A DNA stretch of 27,246 nt from positions 1-27,246 of IMG/VR virus record IMGVR_UViG_3300009149_009958, one strand, 5' to 3'. Below are positions 22,006 through 27,246 of the stretch, piece after piece. Positions within the stretch are counted from its first letter, which is position 1. Each line of letters opens with the position of its first letter. The notes beneath the pieces are model-generated. The model was not told the DNA's origin and made no database searches. It saw only the letters and a program-made list of their open reading frames with translations. Source of the DNA: a virus. Made by a program: the position numbers and the translations under genes.

Positions 22006-22557
22006 CTAGCTCAGGGTGATAGTGACTTCCAGCGTCCAAGTCCCTGTGGTCTTCGTCCCCAGGGACTCCACCTTGCGGTTCAAGCACTTGGCGCTGGTCG
22101 ATTGCTTGACGACCCACTCGTTCCAGGCGTAGTTAGCGTCAGCCGAGCCGAAGCTGGACTTGAAGGTTGCCTTCTGGAGAGTAGAGGTAGGGAAAGTTGC
22201 CTCCATCGCCTTGTAGGTCTTGTTGGTGGCTGCCTGGAGGTCGGTCTGGGTGGCAGCGGCGGCCGTAGTGGAGTCTCCCACGCCAATCTGGGCATGGGTG
22301 TTATCAAAGATGTGGTCGGCTCCGGTAACTACCCCCGTGACCAGGTCCCATATCTCGTTAATGCCTGAGTTCAAGAGGCAGTTGCCCTCTCCCTCCTTTA
22401 CCTCATAGGGGATGGTGCCCTCCAGGAAGGCTTTCCTTCCCTCCGGGGTCTTTTGAGCATCGATGTCGCCGTGCCTTTTCTCCAGGCGGTAGCGGCAGTG
22501 CCAGTTCGCCCGTTCTTCCGCTTCCCCACTGGAAGTGTGCTCCATTGTTCTTTCCAT
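22006..22557 (-). CDS. Hypothetical phage structural protein (183 aa)
   Basis: Begins MERTMEHTSSGEAEERANWH. It has a middle helix around GTIPYEVKEGEGNCLLNSGI, then NEIWDLVTGVVTGADHIFDN, and a beta-rich C-terminus (WTLEVTITLS). Repetitive Thr/Ala stretches in the middle (TQTDLQAATNKTYKAM) resemble decoration or tail proteins. No family is named with confidence. The start at 22557 follows GAAGGAGGACTAAC; the frame continues upstream through a GC hairpin and is not coding. It carries a 27-bp segment (22515-22541) repeated exactly after the capsid gene. Confidence 0.6.
   Translation of the reverse strand: MERTMEHTSSGEAEERANWHCRYRLEKRHGDIDAQKTPEGRKAFLEGTIPYEVKEGEGNCLLNSGINEIWDLVTGVVTGADHIFDNTHAQIGVGDSTTAAAATQTDLQAATNKTYKAMEATFPTSTLQKATFKSSFGSADANYAWNEWVVKQSTSAKCLNRKVESLGTKTTGTWTLEVTITLS
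22515..22541. repeat. 27-bp direct repeat, copy 1
   Basis: Identical over 27 bases to 23105-23131. Here it is coding (SSGEAEE region of the structural protein); the other copy is non-coding. Contains CTTCC/GGAAG inverted arms. Confidence 0.75.
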
Positions 22558-22578
22558 GTTAGTCCTCCTTCTAGTGGA

Positions 22579-22604
22579 GGGGCGAGGACTCGAACCCCCG
22601 CCCC
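22579..22604. other. GC-rich hairpin between structural genes
   Basis: GGGGCG (22579-22584) pairs with CGCCCC (22599-22604) in the 59-bp gap between the decoration-like gene and the next. The loop holds the 11-mer GGTTCGAGTCC on the minus strand, which looks like a tRNA T-loop, but no full tRNA fits. Could be a weak terminator or a degenerate fragment. Confidence 0.4.
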
Positions 22605-22616
22605 TTCTCACTACTC

Positions 22617-23030
22617 CTAGGCGTGCGTGTGGTCTACGCGGCTGTTTAAGAAAAACATCACCTTTGTTGCCGAGAGGGCAACGCCGATGATGACGTCACA
22701 GTCACCGCTGGTATCAGGCACCGTCTCGGTAACCTTCCCGTTGTCGGTGCCCTCGGCGACATAGACATAGGCGCCGGCGGTAGCCCCGGTGTAGCCGCCC
22801 ACCACGGGATTGGCCGATACGGGGACCTCATCACCGACAGCGCCGCCCCTCAAGGCGACTACCCTGCCCTGGATGGCGGTCCCGACGGTGGCCAGGGCCC
22901 GTTTCCAGCCCGAGCTGTAGCCGAGCACGTCACCCACCTTACATGCCTCAGCCAGGGTGACGGTCTGGGGCTCCGTGCCCCTTCCCGAGTCCAGGATTTT
23001 CCTTCCGGTCGCTGGGTCTGCAAATGCCAT
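22617..23030 (-). CDS. Capsid decoration/stabilising protein
   Basis: A 137-residue protein with the beta-rich pattern of DUF2190-type capsid stabilising proteins: EACKVGDVLGYSSGW, then GRVVALRGGAVGDEVPVSAN, and GAYVYVAEGTDNGKVTETVP. It is directly downstream of the capsid gene, where such proteins usually sit, and would bind the outside of the capsid. The ATG at 23030 follows AAAGGAG and a leader with two hairpins that is nearly identical to the leader of the capsid gene, suggesting strong, shared expression. Family assignment is likely but by eye. Confidence 0.72.
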   Translation of the reverse strand: MAFADPATGRKILDSGRGTEPQTVTLAEACKVGDVLGYSSGWKRALATVGTAIQGRVVALRGGAVGDEVPVSANPVVGGYTGATAGAYVYVAEGTDNGKVTETVPDTSGDCDVIIGVALSATKVMFFLNSRVDHTHA

Positions 23031-23034
23031 AGTA

Positions 23035-23100
23035 AAACTCCTTTCACCTTATTTTGCGCTTTAGCGCAAATACAGAATGTGTTATTCCTTATCCCTCCCC
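23035..23100 (-). promoter_or_regulatory. Repeated two-hairpin leader, copy B
   Basis: Leader of the decoration gene. On the minus strand it reads through an imperfect AATACA/TGTATT inverted repeat, then TTTGCGC-TAAA-GCGCAAA, then AAGGTGAAAGGAGTTT and the ATG. It matches copy C at 24059 almost base for base over about 64 bases. Confidence 0.72.
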
Positions 23101-23104
23101 CATC

Positions 23105-23131
23105 CTTCCGCTTCCCCACTGGAAGTGTGCT
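23105..23131. repeat. 27-bp direct repeat, copy 2
   Basis: Identical to 22515-22541; located immediately after the capsid gene stop, where its CTTCC/GGAAG arms form a small hairpin. Confidence 0.75.
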
Positions 23132-23132
23132 T

Positions 23133-24053
23133 CTAATCCTGCACGCCGATTAGGGCGGCTGCCTTGATAGCTGAGAAGAGCGCCAGGGAGCAGTACCACT
23201 TGATGCGGGTGCGGGTAGCATCCTTGGTCTCCAGGGCGCCGATGGGCTCCACGGTGATGTGCCCCGGTGAAGTCAGGCCTGCCAGGCTCCCCTCACCAAA
23301 CTGCAGGGCGTAGATGGTGGAGTTGGCGGCCCCGGTGGTCAGCGTCTCGACACTGCCACTGAGGGTGTGGGTGTTCAGGATCCAGTCGCTTACCCCGATG
23401 GGGATGCCGTTGTAGAGCTGGACGAACTCCCCCAGGGCGCCGCTCCCGACCTCGAGGTTGTTGCCGGCTGCCCTTGCCAGGGCGTTAATCTTGCGCCTCG
23501 AGCGCCGGCTCATCAGGAGGATGTCGGGCTTGCCTCCCTTCACCGCATCGATGAGCTCGTCAATCTTTGCCAGTGTCAGCGTCGCCCCGGTGGCGGCCAT
23601 CGCAATTACCTGGTCCGATGCGGTGGCGGTATCGATGAGCTTCTTTATGCCGCTGAACTCCTTGGTGCTGGTGGCGGCGTCCCCGTAGATGAACTTCTCC
23701 TCGAAGGAGTGGCGGAGCGCCTTCGCCTTGAGCTCGATGACCGCCGTCTCGATGTCCTGGATGTTGGAGCGGGTCGCCTTCAGGAAATTGTCCACGTCGG
23801 CGTCGCCGCCCATGATGCAGAGGCTGGCCGTCACCTGGGTAAACGTGGGCGTGCTTTCCTGCCAGGTATCCCCGACATCGTAAAAGTCGATGGTGGGGAG
23901 AGCGTTCTCCTTGTTGTAGGTAAGGCCGTTACCCACGATCTCGATAAAGGGGAGGTTCTGGAGGACGGGGGAGTCCTTGATGATGGTCTCGACTACCCCC
24001 TGCACGAGGATATCGTTTGACAGCTTGGCTGCCTCGGTTAGTGTTAATGCCAT
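23133..24053 (-). CDS. Major capsid protein (HK97-fold type)
   Basis: A 306-residue coat protein. The N-terminus (MALTLTEAAKLSNDILVQGV) is the helical start typical of phage coat proteins, followed by an E-loop-like region (TYNKENALPTIDFYDVGDTW), a spine helix (NIQDIETAVIELKAKALRHS), and a P-domain/A-domain pattern with PDILLMSRRSRRKINALARA and an IPIGVSDWIL strand. Length and order after a coiled-coil scaffold fit an HK97-fold capsid protein. The ATG at 24053 follows AAAGGAGTTTAG and copy C of the two-hairpin leader. Assignment is strong from gene order and fold pattern; no prior cleavage site is obvious. Confidence 0.85.
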   Translation of the reverse strand: MALTLTEAAKLSNDILVQGVVETIIKDSPVLQNLPFIEIVGNGLTYNKENALPTIDFYDVGDTWQESTPTFTQVTASLCIMGGDADVDNFLKATRSNIQDIETAVIELKAKALRHSFEEKFIYGDAATSTKEFSGIKKLIDTATASDQVIAMAATGATLTLAKIDELIDAVKGGKPDILLMSRRSRRKINALARAAGNNLEVGSGALGEFVQLYNGIPIGVSDWILNTHTLSGSVETLTTGAANSTIYALQFGEGSLAGLTSPGHITVEPIGALETKDATRTRIKWYCSLALFSAIKAAALIGVQD

Positions 24054-24058
24054 TTTCT

Positions 24059-24122
24059 AAACTCCTTTCACCTTATTTTGCGCTTTAGCGCAAATACAGA
24101 ATGTATTATTTCTTATCCCTTC
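24059..24122 (-). promoter_or_regulatory. Repeated two-hairpin leader, copy C
   Basis: Leader of the capsid gene. Contains a perfect AATACA-TTC-TGTATT inverted repeat and TTTGCGC-TAAA-GCGCAAA ahead of AAGGTGAAAGGAG. Identical hairpin order to copy B. No clear sigma-70 promoter is visible, so its role may be RNA stability, processing or translation control. Confidence 0.72.
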
Positions 24123-24163
24123 CCCTCTCCGAGTTTGCTTCGGCTACGCCTCGCAATAACGGA

Positions 24164-24185
24164 GGGGTCTGGGGTTTCCCCGGTG
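24164..24185 (+). repeat. Dispersed palindromic repeat, copy 2
   Basis: GGGGTCTGGGGTTTCCCCGG form of the element, at the 3' end of the scaffold gene. Confidence 0.6.
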
Positions 24186-24186
24186 T

Positions 24187-24807
24187 CTATTTATTGTTCC
24201 GGGTGATGGCGTACTTGATTTTTTCGGTTGAGCTTAAGCCGGACAGGTCAGGCGCGGTTCTCGCCGGTGCCCCCGCGGGGACCGTCACCGCTTTTGCCTC
24301 GGCTGCCAGGCCTTCTTTCACCTTGCCGACGATGCCCTTCGCCTTCTCCAGGGAGCCTGAAATCTCCTCGATGCTCTCTCCGGTAACGAGCTCCCCGGGG
24401 ACGGCGGGATTTGCCTCGAGCACCAGCGCCTTGTAGCTTCCGACGGCGGAGGTAAGCCCCTCGGTAGCCGCCTCAAGCCTGGCCGTCAGTCCCCCAATCT
24501 CCTCACGGAGTGTGGCCTCCCCCGTCTCGCCGGCTTTGAGCTTCTCGTCCTTCCCGGCAACCGATTCGGTGAGTGCCGTTAGCTGCCCCTGGACTTCGCC
24601 AAGTTTGGAGTCCCTCTCGGCAACGGCCGCCTCAAGCACCCCTATCTCCTCACGGAGTGTGTCCCCGGTTCCCTTAGCCTCGAGCTCCCCCTTAAGGGCC
24701 CCCAGCTCACCGGTAAGGGACTGCTTCTCGGTCTCCAGGTTAGCCACTGCCTCTTTAGATGAAGCCAGCTCGTCCTGTAATGCGTTGACCTCTTCCTCTG
24801 TAAACAT
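24187..24807 (-). CDS. Capsid scaffold protein
   Basis: A 206-residue Glu/Lys/Ala/Leu-rich protein, coiled coil over most of its length (EEEVNALQDELASSKEAVAN, then LETEKQSLTGELGALKGELE and similar), with a Pro/Ala hinge near residue 170 and a basic C-terminal helix (SSTEKIKYAITRNNK) of the sort that contacts the capsid protein. Position between portal and capsid genes is the standard one for a scaffold. The ATG at 24807 has GAGGAGA upstream and sits in the middle of a 15-base palindrome. No protease domain is visible. Confidence 0.82.
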   Translation of the reverse strand: MFTEEEVNALQDELASSKEAVANLETEKQSLTGELGALKGELEAKGTGDTLREEIGVLEAAVAERDSKLGEVQGQLTALTESVAGKDEKLKAGETGEATLREEIGGLTARLEAATEGLTSAVGSYKALVLEANPAVPGELVTGESIEEISGSLEKAKGIVGKVKEGLAAEAKAVTVPAGAPARTAPDLSGLSSTEKIKYAITRNNK

Positions 24808-24814
24808 TGTTTAC
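24800..24814 (-). promoter_or_regulatory. Palindrome over the scaffold start codon
   Basis: GTAAACA-A-TGTTTAC on the minus strand is a perfect inverted repeat whose centre includes the ATG at 24807-24805. It could hide the start codon or be a protein-binding operator. Confidence 0.45.
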
Positions 24815-24828
24815 ATTTCTCCTCTCTT

Positions 24829-24854
24829 GGGGTCTGGGGTGTCCCCAGTGCCCC
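24829..24854 (+). repeat. Dispersed palindromic repeat, copy 3
   Basis: GGGGTCTGGGGTGTCCCCAG form of the element, in the gap between portal stop and scaffold start. Confidence 0.6.
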
Positions 24855-26287
24855 TATTCTTCAGCGCTTTCCCCCTGGGACTCTACAGCTCTCTCTCGCG
24901 CTCCGCCCCTGGTGGACTTGGCGTTAAAGTCTCTATTCATGGAGAGTATCCGGCCCCTCTCCTCAAGCCACCTTGTAAACTCGGACTCGGGGTCCACTAC
25001 CCCCAGCTCGTCCATGGCACATCTCCGGGAGTGGATGCCGGTCTGGACCATGAGCTGCTCACTCTGCACCTGGCGGGCCAGGTCCTGGGGCAGCACCGGC
25101 CCCCAGACAAGCCTTAAGTGGTTGGCTCCAAAGTTTGCGCCGGTATATTTCTCCAAGAGCTTAAGGACCATCTCGTTCCGCCGGTTGTAGGCGGCGGTCC
25201 TGATGACCCTCTTTCGCTTGACCTTCTGGAGGAGCGGGTGCAGCTCAATCTCAAGAGCTACCCCGGAGAGGTCCCGCTCGATGCCCCCGAAGGCCGCCCG
25301 CGGGGACTCCCCGATATCGTGCAGGGTGCGGTAGAGGAGATTGATATACTCAAGGTGCATCCTGACGCCGCCCCCCTGCAGCAGGTCTAAAAGATAGGCC
25401 TTGGCGTCCTCGGGGATATTCCAGACCGCCCCGGGCTTGACGGCGATATCCTCCGACTCCTCAATGTTCTCAAGGACGGCGATGGGGTTACCGGATAGCT
25501 CAAGGATGCGGGAGAGCTGGCTCATCGCCCGGTTGAGCTCCCGCTGCGTCTCCATGATTTGCGGTATATCCGATGCCCCCCAGAACTTCTTGGGCTCCCG
25601 GAGGTTGGGGAAGATGATAAACGGGATAAAGCCGTAGGGGTTGGGTTTGCTCTCGACCGGGGCATTATCGAGCCAGAGCTCGAAGGTTGCCTGGGTCCAG
25701 ACTTCGACCAGGGTCGCTGCCTTTCCCTTCGGGGTGATGCCGTAAAGAAGCTTTACTTCTTCAGCGCTTAAGGTGTACCTCGAGGCGACCCGCCATACCC
25801 GGGAGACGTCGTCCCCCAGCCACCAGGCGTAGATGCCCTGGACATCGGGGGCGGTGACGCGCACCGCTTTATCGCCAACGTCCCAGGTGACCTTGAAACA
25901 AGCGTCCCCCAGGACGGCGCAGTCGATCTCGGTATCGAAGTCGAGCTGGTCTAAGTGGTTGGCCTCGTAGACCTGGTAAAGGGCTGTCTCGGCTGCCCGT
26001 GCCTTACTCCGGGCTTCATCGGAGTCCTCCACGGCGTCCACGGCGAAATCAAGGCCGCTCATCAGGTAGCTCGTGACCTTGTCCACCAGGGTCTTGGCGT
26101 AGTTGAAGGTAAGCCTTTTCTCTCCCCTTATCGCCCTCCCCTCCCAGTGGCTGCCGTGGTAGAAGTCCAGCATCTCCCGGTAGGCCTTCATGCGGTCACG
26201 GTCCATCTGGGCAAGCTGCAGAGGCACTGGGGAAACCCCAGACCCCTTGTTAATGAATTGGGTAATAGCGGCCTCATTCAAAGCCAT
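24854..26287 (-). CDS. Phage portal protein
   Basis: A 477-residue portal protein forming the dodecameric DNA channel at the capsid vertex. The pattern matches SPP1 gp6-type portals: an N-terminal MDRDRMKAYREMLDFYHGSH and WEGRAIRGEKRLTFNYAKTL, a DKVTSYLMSG helix, a wing with WDVGDKAVRVTAPDVQGIYA, a conserved NPYGFIPFIIFPN core, a stem region with QIMETQRELNRAMSQLSRIL, and the PGAVWNIPEDA stretch. The C-terminal helices (KVKRKRVIRTAAYNRRNEM) are the clip/crown region. The ATG at 26287 overlaps the terminase 3' end by 14 bases. No motif is broken. Confidence 0.9.
   Translation of the reverse strand: MALNEAAITQFINKGSGVSPVPLQLAQMDRDRMKAYREMLDFYHGSHWEGRAIRGEKRLTFNYAKTLVDKVTSYLMSGLDFAVDAVEDSDEARSKARAAETALYQVYEANHLDQLDFDTEIDCAVLGDACFKVTWDVGDKAVRVTAPDVQGIYAWWLGDDVSRVWRVASRYTLSAEEVKLLYGITPKGKAATLVEVWTQATFELWLDNAPVESKPNPYGFIPFIIFPNLREPKKFWGASDIPQIMETQRELNRAMSQLSRILELSGNPIAVLENIEESEDIAVKPGAVWNIPEDAKAYLLDLLQGGGVRMHLEYINLLYRTLHDIGESPRAAFGGIERDLSGVALEIELHPLLQKVKRKRVIRTAAYNRRNEMVLKLLEKYTGANFGANHLRLVWGPVLPQDLARQVQSEQLMVQTGIHSRRCAMDELGVVDPESEFTRWLEERGRILSMNRDFNAKSTRGGARERAVESQGESAEE
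26224..26248 (-). repeat. Dispersed palindromic repeat, copy 4 (inverted)
   Basis: Reverse complement of the GGGGTCTGGGGTTTCCCCAG element; it lies in the portal gene, coding for GSGVSPVPL near the N-terminus. Confidence 0.6.
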
Positions 26288-27246
26288 GTCTTGTGCCCCC
26301 CTTTGCCCCCCGGGGCTGGTAACCGGCGACGGCCCGGGCCAGGAGCGCCAGGCTCATCAGGAAGTCGTCGTGTCCCTCTCCCGGGTCGACATAGAAATTC
26401 ATTGTCTGGCTGGGGCGGTACTGGCTCTTTGCCCGCTCCATCTCAAACCAGAACTCCTTAAATTCATCCGAGCCGTCCCCCCGGTACATCTTCAGCCGGC
26501 CCGAGTTGATGGCTGCCAGCAGCCCGAAGCCCAGCTCCGACTTCGACGGGGTAGAAAAGGTAAAGGGCTCCACCCGGCTGCCCAGGGCGCCTTTGAGAAA
26601 CGATGCCACCGGCTGGCCGACCCCGGTAGAGTCAACGACAATCCTTTTGCATTTCCATACATTCTTGAGGATATCGACGAGCTGGGGATAGAGCTCGGCG
26701 TGTTTCTTCCCCGTCCACCGGTAGTGCTCCACGACCTTGAGTCCAGGGCCTTGAGTCTTGAGTCTGGGGTCTGCCCAGCCTGCGGCAGCAAGTGGGGTGA
26801 AGTCGAGCTCGCCGATGGTAACTACCGTCGAGTCCTGGCGGGGTTTTAAGGACCGCAGCATGGCGTCTTCCGCCTCCTCGGCCTCACCCGCCAGGTCGAT
26901 GCCAGCGACATAGGTCTTGCCTGGCTCGGCCTGGTGGCAGCGGGAGTGCTCCCCCTGGAGCTGCGCCCGCTGCTCATGAGACAGGAAACCACCGCCGCCC
27001 CTGATAGGCAATAAGCGGTACTGGGTTAAGAAGAGCGGGTGGTCCTCACCCAGGCGCTCTCTCTCGGCCTCCACATAGGACAGGTATTCGGGGTTATATT
27101 TAGCCACTTCCTGCCAGTCGTAACGGAAGTGCCTTTTTAAGCCGTCGGTTCTCTCCAGTTCCAGGTTGGTCTGCTTGACTTCCTCGAGCAGGGTGCTGTC
27201 GTCCCAGGTCGTCCCGTAGTGGACGGTGGTGACGTTGGTGGTAGCC
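26274..27246 (-). CDS. terL: Large terminase, nuclease domain and linker (5' partial)
   Basis: Phage DNA packaging motor subunit. The frame is open to the right edge (YGTTWDDSTLLEEV near its start), so the N-terminal ATPase with Walker motifs lies outside the window. The visible RNase H-like nuclease domain has YVAGIDLAGEAE (first Asp), KRIVVDSTGVGQPVASFL (second Asp) and EGHDDFLMSLALLARAV (third Asp/His-Asp), in the order of TerL nucleases. It shares a 14-base overlap with the portal gene, the classic terL-portal order. A methionine at 27107 is internal and not the start. Confidence 0.88.
   Translation of the reverse strand, partial: ATTNVTTVHYGTTWDDSTLLEEVKQTNLELERTDGLKRHFRYDWQEVAKYNPEYLSYVEAERERLGEDHPLFLTQYRLLPIRGGGGFLSHEQRAQLQGEHSRCHQAEPGKTYVAGIDLAGEAEEAEDAMLRSLKPRQDSTVVTIGELDFTPLAAAGWADPRLKTQGPGLKVVEHYRWTGKKHAELYPQLVDILKNVWKCKRIVVDSTGVGQPVASFLKGALGSRVEPFTFSTPSKSELGFGLLAAINSGRLKMYRGDGSDEFKEFWFEMERAKSQYRPSQTMNFYVDPGEGHDDFLMSLALLARAVAGYQPRGAKGGTRHGFE

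Noticed and set aside
22573-22620. tRNA 3'-end-like sequence (T-loop-like 11-mer GGTTCGAGTCC on the minus strand)
   Set aside because: The gap between the flanking genes is too short for a tRNA, and I find no matching acceptor arm 75-90 bases upstream. Only three of five T-stem pairs form. Kept only as a hairpin feature.

Overview
The window looks like bacterial chromosome with a defence or mobile cassette on the left and one end of a tailed double-stranded DNA phage genome on the right. Nothing seen here fixes the host. A low-confidence guess is an uncultured Chloroflexota (Dehalococcoidia-like) or similar bacterium, from the gene mix and moderately high GC; this is inference only. The left part (about 1-9000) is visibly less GC-rich than most of the phage part.

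Left region, about 1-7332. A partial YgjP-type zinc metalloprotease gene runs off the left edge. It converges with a pRiA4b ORF-3-like gene. A well-formed promoter then precedes a two-gene type III restriction-modification system (Mod methyltransferase, Res helicase-nuclease). Downstream on the same strand lies an ATGA-coupled pair of uncharacterised genes (DUF6978-like and DUF1828-like), which may be accessory defence genes.

Middle region, about 7333-9292. An IS110-superfamily (DEDD) transposase is preceded by an inverted repeat that buries its ribosome-binding site. It is followed by a roughly 157-nt stretch that folds by eye into two adjacent stem-closed domains, a good candidate for the element's guide (bridge/seek) RNA. 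The stretch from about 9030 to 9292 holds nothing else I can support except a weak hairpin.

Right region, about 9293-27246. Every gene is on the minus strand, so reading order is right to left. The structural module is: large terminase (partial at the right edge), portal, coiled-coil scaffold, major capsid protein, capsid decoration protein, two unknown structural proteins, a giant repeat protein (about 40 degenerate 17-20-residue repeats), a head-tail adaptor with a long helical extension, a tiny gene, a holin-like membrane protein, a tail/baseplate protein with seven repeats, and three small proteins. After this comes a non-coding block (about 12565-13297) with a periodic hairpin array, a 12-bp triple repeat, a rho-independent terminator and a long inverted-repeat leader. 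It is followed by an early/accessory operon of very small overlapping genes, an ArdC-like antirestriction protein and a phage protein of the nuclease-inhibitor/DUF1351-like type. No integrase, tape-measure, lysin or replication gene is visible, so whether this is an integrated prophage cannot be decided here.

The features most worth a second look are: the six-hairpin array with compensatory stem changes at 13003-13350; the two-domain RNA candidate downstream of the IS110 transposase; a 64-bp leader with two hairpins repeated ahead of the capsid and decoration genes; CCCCCGGGG palindromes on the ribosome-binding sites of three phage genes; and the giant repeat protein, whose N-terminal region has a different base composition from its repeat tail.
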